A stretch of 47,883 nt of DNA from Solirubrobacteraceae bacterium. GTDB taxonomy: Bacteria; Actinomycetota; Thermoleophilia; Solirubrobacterales; Solirubrobacteraceae. How positions within the stretch are numbered: position 1 is the stretch's first letter; each line of letters starts with the position of its first letter. The stretch covers positions 1 to 47,883 of the forward strand of contig JAEMSV010000024.1 in NCBI GenBank assembly GCA_016462625.1, read 5' to 3'. Both the position numbers and the translations under genes were made by a program. Shown one piece after another: positions 34,639-42,934 of this stretch. The notes under the pieces are model-generated. The model was given only the letters and a program-made list of their open reading frames with translations, was not told the DNA's origin and did no database searches.

Positions 34639-35625
34639 CTAGCCGCCGATCTGCGACATCGTGCGCTCGGGAGCCACGAAGCCCTCCTCGCCGACGCGGT
34701 GCTTGAGCTCCTTGCGCCAGACGGCGTTCTGGATGATCTCGGCCAGCTCGCCGTCGGTGGCGCCCTCGCGCATGGGCGCGCGCAGATCGGTCTCGCGCTG
34801 GCTGAACAGGCAGGTGCGCAAACGCCCGTCAGCGGTCAGGCGCAGTCGGTTGCAGTCCGAGCAGAACGGCTCGCTGACCGGGTTGATGAACCCGATGCGA
34901 CCCTTGCCGTCCAGGAAGTCGCAGATCTTGGCGGTGGCGTGCTCGGGGCGGACCGGGTCTGTCATCGGGTACGTCGCGTGGATGAGCTTCCGGATCTCCT
35001 CGCCGGTCAGCACATCGTCGGGCCGCCACGCGCGGTCGCCGTCGAGCGGCATGAACTCGATGAACCGCACCTCGTAGGGCTCGCTGCGGGCGAGGTCGGC
35101 GAAGGCGATGACCTCGTGCTCGGTGACGCCCCGCAGCGCGACGCAGTTGACCTTGATGGTGCCGACGCCCGGCTGCGCGCCCAGGGTCTTCAGCCCGGCG
35201 AGGACCCGCGTGAGCTCATCTCGTCTCGTCAGCTGGTGGAAACGCTCGTGCTCGAGGCTGTCGAGGCTGACGTTGAACCGGTCGATCCCGGCGGCGACGA
35301 GCTTCGCGGCGTCGCGCGTGAGCAGGACGCCGTTGGTGGTGACGCTGAGGTCCTCGATGCCGCCGATGTCCTTCAGCATCTTCGCCAGCACCGGGAAGTC
35401 CTTGCGGACGAGCGGCTCGCCGCCCGTGAGCCGGACGGTCTTGACGCCCTCGCGGACGAAGACACCCACCAGCCGCTGGAGCTCCTCGAAGCTGAGGATC
35501 TCGCTGCGGTCCAGCCACGGCAGCCCCTCGGCCGGCATGCAGTAGGTGCAGCGCAGGTTGCAGCGATCGACGACGCTGACGCGGAGGTCGTCGACGATGC
35601 GCCCGTGCGCGTCGGTCAGGCTCAT
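34639..35625 (-). CDS. moaA: GTP 3',8-cyclase MoaA
   Basis: A 328-residue radical SAM enzyme, the first step of molybdopterin synthesis. The N-terminal cluster ligands are C22, C26 and C29 (CNLRCTYC), the SAM-binding [11 protein letters not shown] follows, and the C-terminal cluster lies in [19 protein letters not shown]. The conserved double glycine at the C-terminus (QIGG), needed for activity, is intact. The start overlaps the moaE stop (ATGA). Confidence 0.96.
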   Translation of the reverse strand: MSLTDAHGRIVDDLRVSVVDRCNLRCTYCMPAEGLPWLDRSEILSFEELQRLVGVFVREGVKTVRLTGGEPLVRKDFPVLAKMLKDIGGIEDLSVTTNGVLLTRDAAKLVAAGIDRFNVSLDSLEHERFHQLTRRDELTRVLAGLKTLGAQPGVGTIKVNCVALRGVTEHEVIAFADLARSEPYEVRFIEFMPLDGDRAWRPDDVLTGEEIRKLIHATYPMTDPVRPEHATAKICDFLDGKGRIGFINPVSEPFCSDCNRLRLTADGRLRTCLFSQRETDLRAPMREGATDGELAEIIQNAVWRKELKHRVGEEGFVAPERTMSQIGG

Positions 35626-36038
35626 GCCGGCAGCGTCCCTTCGACCGCTTCGTACTCGCCGTCGCGCTCCTCGCGCTTCCAGATGGGGGCTCGCGCCTTC
35701 AGCTCGTCGATGATCTCTCGCGCGCCTTCGAACGCCTCGGGCCGGTGCCCGGCGGAGACGGCGACGACGACGCTCGGCTCGCTCAGCGCGACGGTCCCGG
35801 TGCGGTGCTCGACGGCGACGGCGGCCAGCCCGTGCGTGCGCTGGGCCGCCTCGGCGATCTCGCGGATCGTCTTCTCCGCCATGTCGCCGTAGACCTCGTA
35901 GTCGAGGCTCGGGACCTCGCGGGTCACCCCGGAGAACGTGATGACCGCACCGGCCCGCTCGTCGGTGACCAGCGCGGTGATCGCCGCAGGGTCCAGCGGG
36001 GTGTCGCGGATGGCGACGTGGGGCGGCCGGGCCTCCAT
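35622..36038 (-). CDS. moaE: Molybdopterin synthase large subunit MoaE
   Basis: A 138-residue catalytic subunit that with MoaD puts the dithiolene sulfurs on cPMP. The motifs are GAVITFSGVTRE and the active-site lysine region APIWKREERDGEYEAVEG. It is first in the moaE-moaA-moaC operon. TACCCT ends 6 bases before the ATG at 36038. Confidence 0.93.
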   Translation of the reverse strand: MEARPPHVAIRDTPLDPAAITALVTDERAGAVITFSGVTREVPSLDYEVYGDMAEKTIREIAEAAQRTHGLAAVAVEHRTGTVALSEPSVVVAVSAGHRPEAFEGAREIIDELKARAPIWKREERDGEYEAVEGTLPA

Positions 36039-36044
36039 TCCTGA

Positions 36045-36050
36045 AGGGTA
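36045..36050 (-). promoter_or_regulatory. -10 box TACCCT of the moaEAC operon, leaderless
   Basis: TACCCT on the minus strand ends 6 bases before the moaE ATG. It lies back to back with the box for the MBL gene at 36095-36100, so two divergent leaderless promoters share a gap of 69 bases. Confidence 0.45.
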
Positions 36051-36094
36051 CCCGCGAGTGCCTGGGCGATGGTGGTCCGACGCCACACCCGCAG

Positions 36095-36100
36095 TACCGT
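36095..36100 (+). promoter_or_regulatory. -10 box TACCGT of the MBL-fold gene, leaderless
   Basis: TACCGT ends 7 bases before the ATG at 36108 and there is no Shine-Dalgarno sequence. Confidence 0.45.
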
Positions 36101-36107
36101 GCGCGCC

Positions 36108-36842
36108 ATGACGATCGACGGCGCCTGGCTCCTCGGCAGCGGCGGATGGATCCCCACCCCGCAGCGACAGACCTGCAGCGCGCTGGTCCGCGCCGGTGAC
36201 GGGGCGCTCCTCATCGACGCCGGCACCGGCATCGGGCACCTGCAGCGCCACCCGGAGCTGCTGGACGGGGTCACCCAGCTCGACCTCGTCCTCACGCACT
36301 TCCACCTCGACCACGTCGTCGGCTTCGCGTACCTCCCGGCGACGCCCCGCGTCTTCGCCCCGGGACAGCTCCACTTCGGCGAACCCAGCGAGCAGCTCCT
36401 CACCCGCCTGGTCGGCGCGCCGTTCCTCGGCGGGCAGGCGCCGTGGCGCGAGGTCGTCGAGATCGAGACCGACATGATCACCACCGCCGTCGGCGAGGTG
36501 CGGCTGCGCCGCCAGGACCGCCACGCGTGTCCCACCCTCGGGATCCGCATCGGGGACGACCTCGCCTACTGCACGGACACCGCGTTCGATGAGGGGACCG
36601 CCGCGTTCGCCGACGGCGTGCGCGTCCTCGCCCACGAGGGGTGGTGGCACGAGGCCGATCCGCAGCATGTCGACAACCACGCCTCGGGCGCTGAGGCGGC
36701 GGAACTCGCCCGCATCGCCGGGGTCCAAGAGCTCGTCCTCATCCACGTCCACCCGCTGGGCGACCCCGCGGCCGTGGAGGCCGACGCCCGAGCCGTCTTC
36801 CCGAGTAGCCGCCTCGGCGAGGACCTGCTGCGCATCGTCTGA
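36108..36842 (+). CDS. MBL-fold metallohydrolase (RNase Z-like)
   Basis: A 244-residue protein with the two-metal site of the metallo-beta-lactamase fold: H64, H66, D68 and H69 in LTHFHLDHVVG, then an Asp in AYCTDTAF, a His in VDNHASG and a His in IHVHPLGD. The order resembles RNase Z/arylsulfatase-like members, but length and context do not fix the substrate. It is divergent from the moaE operon and is followed after 40 bases by the Tat-exported FAD oxidase. Confidence 0.82.
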   Translation: MTIDGAWLLGSGGWIPTPQRQTCSALVRAGDGALLIDAGTGIGHLQRHPELLDGVTQLDLVLTHFHLDHVVGFAYLPATPRVFAPGQLHFGEPSEQLLTRLVGAPFLGGQAPWREVVEIETDMITTAVGEVRLRRQDRHACPTLGIRIGDDLAYCTDTAFDEGTAAFADGVRVLAHEGWWHEADPQHVDNHASGAEAAELARIAGVQELVLIHVHPLGDPAAVEADARAVFPSSRLGEDLLRIV

Positions 36843-36869
36843 CCGGCCAGCTGTCACCCCCGCGAACCG

Positions 36870-36875
36870 TACGAT
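36870..36875 (+). promoter_or_regulatory. -10 box TACGAT of the FAD oxidase gene, leaderless
   Basis: TACGAT ends 7 bases before the GTG at 36883 and this choice gives a complete twin-arginine signal. Confidence 0.5.
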
Positions 36876-36882
36876 CGGTGCC

Positions 36883-38319
36883 GTGGCCCTCACGCGGCGG
36901 GAGTTCGTGCAGCGATCAGCCGCCGGTGCGGCCGCGCTGACCCTCGGCCCGCAGCTGATCGAGACCGCGAGCGCCGCGACCCTCACGCCCGCGCAGCTGA
37001 GCGCGCTGAAGAGCGCCGTCCGCGGTCAGGTCTTCAGCCCCGGAACAAAGGGCTACGCCGCCGCCAAGCAGGTCTTCAACGCGCGCTACAACAAGGGCAT
37101 CCTGCCGCCCGCCGTCGTCCGCGTCCGTGACGCCGCCGACGTGCAGGCCGTCGTGGCCTGGGCGAACACCCACGACATCCCGCTCGTCCCGCGGTCCGGC
37201 GGGAACGCGTACAACGGCGCGTCGACGAGCAGCAGCGGCGTCGTGGTCGACCTCGGGGGACTCGACGGCGTGGCGCTGAACGGCAGCGGCATCGCGACGG
37301 TCGGGCCCGGCGCGCGGAACCTCGATGTGTACGCGGCACTGGCCAGGCGCGGAGCGGCGATCCCGTCGGGCTCCTGCCCGAACGTCGCGGTCGGCGGCAT
37401 CGCGACCGGCGGCGGCATGGGGCTCTCGGGGCGCGCGCTCGGACTGACCCTCGACCGGATCGTCGGCATCGACGTCGTCACCGCCGACGGGCGGCGCCAG
37501 ACCGTCGATGCCGACACGAACCCCGACCTCTTCTGGGCCCTGCGCGGCGGGGGTGGCAGCTTCGGCCTCGTCACGGCGTTCCGCCTGCGCGCGAAGACGG
37601 TCAAGCGCGCCGCGTGGTTCCGCGCCTCGCTGCCCGCATCGTCACGGGCCGACGCACTCGCCGCCTGGGACGCGCTCGTGCCGAAGGGCCCGTCCGCGCT
37701 CACCGCGATCTGCACGCTGACGCCGACCGGCGGCTTCCTGGAAGGCCAGTACTTCGGCTCCGAGGCCGCGATGCTCGCGCTCATCAAGCCGTTCAGCCAG
37801 CTGCCCGGGGTGAAGCTGCGCAGCGGGACCATGAGCTGGCTGCCGCTGCAGCGCTACTGGGCGGCGTGCGCGGAGGGCGCGAGCAACGCGCAGTGCATCG
37901 ACATCGCGCCCCAGGCCTTCGACGCGTCCTCGATCTACATCTCCAAGCCGCTGACCTCCGCCGCCCGCAGCGCGTTCGTCGCCGCCGCCAACGGGGGCGC
38001 GACGCTCGTCTGCGACGCGTACGGCGGGAAGATCGACGACGTCGCTCCGAGCGCCACCGCGTTCGTCCACCGCACCGTGCGGTTCAGCGTGCAGATCGTC
38101 TCCTACACCTCGATCGGCACCGCCCGCACCCGCGTCAGGGCGGCGCGCAAGCGACTCGTGCCCTACGGCAACGGGCAGGCGTATCAGAACTACACCGACC
38201 TCGACCTGGCCTCCCCGCTCACCGCCTACTACGGGAGCAACCTGCCCCGGCTGCGGCAGATCAAGGCCGAAGTCGACCCGGACGACCGCTTTCAGATCAC
38301 CCAGGGGATCCGCCCGTAG
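36883..38319 (+). CDS. Tat-exported FAD-linked oxidase (BBE/VAO type)
   Basis: A 478-residue enzyme. The N-terminus LTRREFVQRSAAGAAALTLG is a twin-arginine signal. The FAD_binding_4 domain (about 75-245) and a C-terminal berberine-bridge-like ending (YQNYTDLDL, LPRLRQIKAEVDPDDRFQ) are clear. C165 (SGSCPNVAVGG) occupies the place of the cysteinyl FAD link. The His of RSGGH, which carries the 8-alpha-histidyl FAD link in relatives, is Asn here (RSGGNAYNG, N108). It may thus hold FAD through one bond only. The substrate could be a sugar or alkaloid-like alcohol. The 3' end overlaps the TetR gene by 23 bases. Confidence 0.83.
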   Translation: MALTRREFVQRSAAGAAALTLGPQLIETASAATLTPAQLSALKSAVRGQVFSPGTKGYAAAKQVFNARYNKGILPPAVVRVRDAADVQAVVAWANTHDIPLVPRSGGNAYNGASTSSSGVVVDLGGLDGVALNGSGIATVGPGARNLDVYAALARRGAAIPSGSCPNVAVGGIATGGGMGLSGRALGLTLDRIVGIDVVTADGRRQTVDADTNPDLFWALRGGGGSFGLVTAFRLRAKTVKRAAWFRASLPASSRADALAAWDALVPKGPSALTAICTLTPTGGFLEGQYFGSEAAMLALIKPFSQLPGVKLRSGTMSWLPLQRYWAACAEGASNAQCIDIAPQAFDASSIYISKPLTSAARSAFVAAANGGATLVCDAYGGKIDDVAPSATAFVHRTVRFSVQIVSYTSIGTARTRVRAARKRLVPYGNGQAYQNYTDLDLASPLTAYYGSNLPRLRQIKAEVDPDDRFQITQGIRP

Positions 38320-38929
38320 CGCCGGCCCGCTGAAGCGCGCGCAGCCCGCCGTCCAGGAACGCGATCGCCTCGTCGAGGATCGCGACGTTCTCGTCGGGGT
38401 CCATCGTGCCGTCGGTCTGGTCGCGCTTCATCGAGCGCAGCGCCGCCACCGCAGCTGCGGAGACGAGGCGTGGGCGCAGGCCGTCGGGCACGTCGTCGAG
38501 GTCCTGCGCGATGCCCTGGGCCAGCAGCTCCTCGAACCGGGCGAGCACCTCGTTCTGGTGGGCCAGCAGCGTCGGCGACGCCTGCAGCACCCGCTCGCGC
38601 AGCACCGCCTCCTCGTTCGGGCGTTCCATCAGGTCCGCCCGGCCGACGATCCAGGCGCGCAGGGCCGCCATCGTCGTCTCCCCTGATGCCCGCGCGGCGA
38701 GGCGGCGGGCGAAGCTCTCCCGCATCGCGTCGGAGTCGTAGAAGACGACCTGCTCCTTCGACTTGAAGTAGCCGAAGAACGTGCGGGGCGCGATGTCGAC
38801 GGCCTGGGCGATCTGGGCGATGGTCGTCGCCTCGAAGCCCTGCTCGTCGAAGAGGTGCAGCGCGGCTTCGATGATCGCGTCGCGGGTCTGGCGCTTCTTG
38901 CGCTCGCGAAGGCCGACTGGGTGAGGCAT
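38297..38929 (-). CDS. TetR-family transcriptional regulator
   Basis: A 210-residue repressor. N-terminal DNA-binding motif: ATTIAQIAQAVDIAPRTFFGYF (about 34-55), preceded by RKKRQTRDAIIEAALHLF. The C-terminal domain resembles the TetR_C/MftR-like group that binds fatty-acyl or similar ligands, but this is not certain. It is convergent with the FAD oxidase, whose end it overlaps. A long hairpin lies between its start and the chemoreceptor stop. Confidence 0.85.
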   Translation of the reverse strand: MPHPVGLRERKKRQTRDAIIEAALHLFDEQGFEATTIAQIAQAVDIAPRTFFGYFKSKEQVVFYDSDAMRESFARRLAARASGETTMAALRAWIVGRADLMERPNEEAVLRERVLQASPTLLAHQNEVLARFEELLAQGIAQDLDDVPDGLRPRLVSAAAVAALRSMKRDQTDGTMDPDENVAILDEAIAFLDGGLRALQRAGATGGSPG

Positions 38930-38933
38930 CGAA

Positions 38934-38969
38934 TGCGCAGCCTGCCAGGTTCCCCCGACAGGCTGCGCA
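38934..38969 (-). terminator. 11-bp stem hairpin downstream of the chemoreceptor gene
   Basis: TGCGCAGCCTG and CAGGCTGCGCA are perfect arms around a 14-base loop, with partly matching flanks. It begins 11 bases past the MCP stop and ends 5 bases before the TetR start, so it can both end the MCP transcript and form part of the TetR leader. Confidence 0.6.
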
Positions 38970-38980
38970 ATTCGTTCCGG

Positions 38981-40861
38981 CTAGGCCTCTGCGACCTCGA
39001 GGTCGTCTTCGACGACCAGCGGACCGTCGTGGCGCTCGCCCGAATCGAGCGAGAAGCGGCTGACCAGCGACTGCAGCTCGGCAGCGGTCTCGGCCAGCGT
39101 GGTCGCCGACGCGGAGATCTCCTGCGTCGACGCGGAGGTCTCCTCGGTCGACGCCGACACCTGCTGCGTCGATGCGGAGGTCTCCTCGGCGACCGCAGCC
39201 ACCGCGGTGATCTCGTTGCCGATGCGCGAGGACGTCGCGCTCAGCTGCTCGGCCGCCGCGGCGATCTGCCCGATGCGGTCGCCCATCTCGACGACGTGCT
39301 GGTTGATCGACGTGAACGCCTCGCGGGCCTGGTCGACGGTCGTCGCGGACTCGTCGCTGCGGGCGCCGCCGGCCTCGACGACGTCGACGGCGCGACGCGT
39401 CTCGGTCTGAATCTCACCGATCAGCGAGCTGATCGAGGCGGCCGCCTGCTGGGACTCCTCGGCCAGCTTGCGGACCTCGTCGGCGACGACCGCGAAGCCG
39501 CGGCCCTGCTCGCCGGCGCGGGCGGCCTCGATGGCCGCGTTGAGCGCCAGCAGGTTCGTCTGCTCGGCGATCGTGGTGATCGTGTCGACGATGCCGCCGA
39601 TCTGCTCGCTCTTGGAACCGAGCTCGCGGATCGCGCCCGTCGCCTCCGAGGAGGCCTCACGGACGGCGGCCATCGCAGCGGTCGCCTGGCTGACCGCGTC
39701 GGCGCCCTGCTGGGCGACCTCGCGGGCGGCCTCGGCGGCGTGCGCGGTCTCCTCGGCGGCGGACGCCGAAGCGCGGGTGGCCTCGACCATCTCGTCGGTC
39801 ATCTGGCGCGCGCCTTCGACGGCCTGCACCTGACGCTCGGCGCCCATGGCGACCTCGCCGACGGCGGAGGCGATCTCCTCCACGGCACGGCCGGCCTCGC
39901 CGGAGGTCGTCGCCATCTGCTGCGACGCGGCGGACAGGGTGACAGCGCTCTCCGACACGCGGCCGATGAGGTCACCGAGCGAGTCGAGCGACGCGTTGTA
40001 GGAGTCGACCGAGGTCTTCGTGTCCTCGGTGATCTCGTTGACGGCCTTGGCGACGTCGCCGATCTCGTCCTTCGAGAACTTCGTGATCGGCTCGGTCACG
40101 GCGTGGGCACGCTGCGTGAGGTCACCCTCGGCGATCGCGGCGAGGCCGGAGCGCAGCGACGCGGTGTCGTTGGCCTGCAGCGACGACAGGCGGTCACGGA
40201 TCGCGGCGACGCCCTTGCGGATGGAGCCCGAGATCAGGAACGCCAGGGCGAGGCCGAGCAAGATGGCCAGGCCGAGCGCGACCAGGACGATCATGCGGCT
40301 CTGCGTGTAGACGTTGTCGATGTCATTCGCGGCGTCCTTGGCGAACGCGTCGCCGGCCTCGGAGAACTTGCCCGACGAGGCACCGAGGCGCGCGAGCGCG
40401 GCGTCGAGCTGCTTCTCGAGCTGCGCGCTGGCGGCCGGGTCCGTCGCCTTCAGCAGCTTGGACAGCGCGGTCTCGTAGGACTTCGACGAATCGAGGATCT
40501 CCTTGACCAGAGCCTGCTGGTCCGCGGGCGCCTGCTTCAGCTGCGGCGCGACGGACTTGATGCCCTTCTGGTCGGTCGTGATGTTCTGGAGAATCTTCGC
40601 GTCCTCGGTGGCCTTCTCGAGCGCCGCGGGCGGTGTCGTAGCGGCGAGCAGGCCGTACGTGGTGCCCTGGAGCTTCATGTCCTTCGCGAGCGAGGAGATG
40701 TAGACAGCAGCGACGGTGGGCTGGTAGCCCTGCTCGTAGAGATCGTTGCCCTTGTCCTTGACGTCGCCCAGGCGGACGACCGCAAGGGCGGCGATGGCAG
40801 CGCAGAGCGCAATGAGCACGAGAGAGCTGCCGAGCAGCTTCGTGCGGATAGAAAGACGCAT
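38981..40861 (-). CDS. Methyl-accepting chemotaxis protein
   Basis: A 626-residue transmembrane chemoreceptor. Membrane helices lie at about 7-29 and 188-212. The extracytoplasmic 4-helix-bundle sensor (about 30-185), HAMP domain (about 213-270) and signalling domain follow, with the conserved hairpin tip [20 protein letters not shown] beginning at 433. Near the C-terminus (about 555-585) the Ser/Thr/Glu-rich pattern EETSAST repeats. The protein ends [11 protein letters not shown], with no NWETF-type CheR tether. GAGGGT precedes the ATG. No other che or flagellar gene is in the window. Confidence 0.93.
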   Translation of the reverse strand: MRLSIRTKLLGSSLVLIALCAAIAALAVVRLGDVKDKGNDLYEQGYQPTVAAVYISSLAKDMKLQGTTYGLLAATTPPAALEKATEDAKILQNITTDQKGIKSVAPQLKQAPADQQALVKEILDSSKSYETALSKLLKATDPAASAQLEKQLDAALARLGASSGKFSEAGDAFAKDAANDIDNVYTQSRMIVLVALGLAILLGLALAFLISGSIRKGVAAIRDRLSSLQANDTASLRSGLAAIAEGDLTQRAHAVTEPITKFSKDEIGDVAKAVNEITEDTKTSVDSYNASLDSLGDLIGRVSESAVTLSAASQQMATTSGEAGRAVEEIASAVGEVAMGAERQVQAVEGARQMTDEMVEATRASASAAEETAHAAEAAREVAQQGADAVSQATAAMAAVREASSEATGAIRELGSKSEQIGGIVDTITTIAEQTNLLALNAAIEAARAGEQGRGFAVVADEVRKLAEESQQAAASISSLIGEIQTETRRAVDVVEAGGARSDESATTVDQAREAFTSINQHVVEMGDRIGQIAAAAEQLSATSSRIGNEITAVAAVAEETSASTQQVSASTEETSASTQEISASATTLAETAAELQSLVSRFSLDSGERHDGPLVVEDDLEVAEA

Positions 40862-40891
40862 GTGACCCTCAGGATTGGGAGCGGCAGTGGA

Positions 40892-40918
40892 CTCCCTGGT
40901 TGTCGGCCTCAGCTGGGT
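40892..40918 (-). promoter_or_regulatory. Candidate sigma-28-type promoter of the chemoreceptor
   Basis: GCCGACAA on the minus strand, about 30-40 bases upstream of the MCP ATG, differs from the sigma-28 -10 consensus GCCGATAA at one base, and TTGA lies 15 bases before it where TAAA is expected. The -35 match is weak. Coordinates are approximate. Confidence 0.25.
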
Positions 40919-40994
40919 TTGTTCAAGCCGGTGGCCATCCGGCCAGCCGCCTGTACGACGAGGGGTCCCCAGAAGTGGTGGCCGACCTGTCGCG

Positions 40995-41642
40995 TCAGCG
41001 CTTGGAACGGCTCGTGGAGCGCTCGTCCACGGACGCGACGGCGGCGACGCACAGGTGCGCGCACTCGTCGATGAGCTCGTCGCGGGAGACCTTCAGGCTG
41101 CCGGCGAGCCACGCCGTCGCGACGTCCGTGATCCCGCCGATCAGCGCGGTCGCGGCGACCTCCAGCCGGGCGCGGTCCTTCGCGTTGCGGCGCTGCCCCT
41201 GGCTGAACTCGGTGAGCATGAACGCGGAGAATCCGTCAAGCGCGCCACGGAGGTACGGGCGCAGCGTGGCGTTGCCGACCGCCTCGAGGAACGCGCGGCC
41301 CACCCGGGGGTCGTCGGTCATCACGCTCAGCGCGCCGGCGACCGTCGCGCGGCAGCGGGAGTACAGGTCGTCGTCCGCCGCATCGCGTGCGGTCCCCGCC
41401 GCGAGGTTCGTCGCCTGCACGGCTTCCTGGAACATCTCGACGAGCAGCGCGTCACGGTCGGAGAAGCTCTCGTAGAAGTACCGCTCGGTCAGGCCCGCCT
41501 CGCGGATGACCGCGGTCATCGTCAGCCCGTTGATGCCGTGCTCGCCGATCACGGCGAGCCCCGCCTCCATCAAGCGGATGCGGCGCTGGGCGCGACGATC
41601 GTCGGCGCTGACGCCGCGGTACGGGCGGACGACCTGGGGCAT
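40995..41642 (-). CDS. TetR-family regulator, last gene of the FAS-II operon
   Basis: A 215-residue repressor. The helix-turn-helix is [25 protein letters not shown] (about 38-62). It lies 21 bases downstream of fabI on the same strand, with AGGA before the ATG, so it is probably the last gene of the fatty acid operon. This is a natural place for an acyl-CoA or acyl-ACP-sensing repressor of the operon, though that is inference. No inverted repeat was found directly next to it. Confidence 0.85.
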   Translation of the reverse strand: MPQVVRPYRGVSADDRRAQRRIRLMEAGLAVIGEHGINGLTMTAVIREAGLTERYFYESFSDRDALLVEMFQEAVQATNLAAGTARDAADDDLYSRCRATVAGALSVMTDDPRVGRAFLEAVGNATLRPYLRGALDGFSAFMLTEFSQGQRRNAKDRARLEVAATALIGGITDVATAWLAGSLKVSRDELIDECAHLCVAAVASVDERSTSRSKR

Positions 41643-41663
41643 GCCCCCGATCCTGACAGAGAG

Positions 41664-42488
41664 CTAGGAGACGACGAGTTCCTCGGAGGCCGCCTTGGCA
41701 GCGCCGGCCCCCGGAGCGCCCATCGCGTGGTAGCCGCCGTCGACGTGCAGGATCTCGCCGGTCACCCCGCGCGCCATCTCGCTGAGCAGGAAGCAGACCG
41801 CGGCCGCCACCGGCGCCGGATCCTTCACGTCCCACCCCAGCGGCGCGGCGTTCTCCCACGAGTCGGCAAGCGTGTCGAAGCCGGGGATGCCTCCCGCCGC
41901 GGCGGTCTGGATCGGGCCCGCGCTGACGAGGTTCACGCGCACGTTGTGCGGGCCCAGGTCGCGCGCGAGGTAGCGGTTGACCGCCTCCAGCCCCGCCTTG
42001 GCGACGCCCATCCAGTCGTAGACCGGCCACGCGACGCCCGCGTCGAAGTCGAGGCCGACGACGCCCGCGCCACCCGGCGCGCGCTGCATCAGCGGCAGCA
42101 GCGCGACGGCGAGCGCCTTGTAGCTGAACGCGCTGGTCTGGAACGCGAGGAGCGCGCTCTCGGTCGGCGTCTGGAGGAACTTCCCGCCGAGCGCGTCCTC
42201 GGGGGCGTAGGCGATCGCGTGCAGGACGCCGTCGACGTGGTCCCAGCGCGTGGCGATCTCGTCACCGATCCGCGCGAGATCCTCGTCGGAGTTCACGTCG
42301 AGTTCGAGCACCTCGGGCTCGACCGGCAGCGCGCGGGCGGCGCGCTCGGTCATCCGCTTCGTGCGGCCGAAGCCGGTGAGGAGCACCTCGGCGCCCGCCT
42401 CCTGGGCCTGGCGGGCGACCTCCCACGCGATCGAGTACTTCGTGATCACGCCGGTGATCACGAACTTGCGGCCCTCGAGAGGATTCAT
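41664..42488 (-). CDS. fabI: Enoyl-ACP reductase, InhA-like
   Basis: A 274-residue SDR-fold enzyme reducing the double bond of enoyl-ACP with NADH in FAS-II. The opening GRKFVITGVITKYSIAWEVARQAQEAGA, the catalytic Y157 and K164 in VYDWMGVAK, and SAGPIQTAAA are all close to the actinobacterial InhA pattern. It ends with an Ala-rich tail. It overlaps the maoC stop by 4 bases. As an InhA-type reductase it would be a target class of isoniazid adducts or triclosan, depending on its pocket. Confidence 0.93.
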   Translation of the reverse strand: MNPLEGRKFVITGVITKYSIAWEVARQAQEAGAEVLLTGFGRTKRMTERAARALPVEPEVLELDVNSDEDLARIGDEIATRWDHVDGVLHAIAYAPEDALGGKFLQTPTESALLAFQTSAFSYKALAVALLPLMQRAPGGAGVVGLDFDAGVAWPVYDWMGVAKAGLEAVNRYLARDLGPHNVRVNLVSAGPIQTAAAGGIPGFDTLADSWENAAPLGWDVKDPAPVAAAVCFLLSEMARGVTGEILHVDGGYHAMGAPGAGAAKAASEELVVS

Positions 42489-42934
42489 CGCCAGACGACC
42501 TCGACCTCGGCGCGGATGATCGCCTTGCCATCCCGGCCGACGACGTTCCAGCGGCAGGTCACGAGGCCCGTGTCCTCATCAAGCGGCTTGAGGGCGACGA
42601 CGCTGCCGGTGACCTGGATCTCGTCGCCGAAACGCACCGGGCGCTTGAAGACGGCGTCCGAGACGCGGCGCAGCGCCATGACCCGCTCAGGATCGAACGG
42701 CACCAGGCCGGCGGCCGCGCTCAGCACGAGCAGGCCGTGGGCGATCTGCTCGCCGAACGCGCTGTCGGCGGCCCAGGCGGCGTCGGTGTGCTGCGGGTGG
42801 TGGTCGTCGGTCAGCGTCGCGAACGCCTGGACGTCCTCGTCGGTGATCGTGCGCCACTCGGTCTCGAACGCGAGGCCCTCCGACAGCTCGGGGAAGGGTG
42901 CGCTCCAGTTCAGTGCGGTCGACATGGTGCTCAT
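42485..42934 (-). CDS. MaoC-type (R)-specific dehydratase, probable 3-hydroxyacyl-ACP dehydratase
   Basis: A 149-residue hotdog-fold hydratase. The catalytic Asp-His dyad lies in TLTDDHHPQHTDAAWA, followed by FGEQIAHGLLVLS. In this operon no fabZ/fabA is present, so this protein would do the dehydration step of elongation, like HadB in mycobacteria. The ATG at 42934 overlaps the accD stop (ATGA); a second ATG lies three codons later. The stop overlaps fabI. Confidence 0.82.
   Translation of the reverse strand: MSTMSTALNWSAPFPELSEGLAFETEWRTITDEDVQAFATLTDDHHPQHTDAAWAADSAFGEQIAHGLLVLSAAAGLVPFDPERVMALRRVSDAVFKRPVRFGDEIQVTGSVVALKPLDEDTGLVTCRWNVVGRDGKAIIRAEVEVVWR

Noticed and set aside
39090..39200. 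Imperfect tandem DNA repeat
   Set aside because: It follows the EETSAST protein repeat of the chemoreceptor; no sign of a separate element.
38855..41074. 739-codon open frame antisense to the chemoreceptor
   Set aside because: The Gly/Leu/Asp/Arg repeats are the reverse reading of the Ala/Glu-rich receptor helices.
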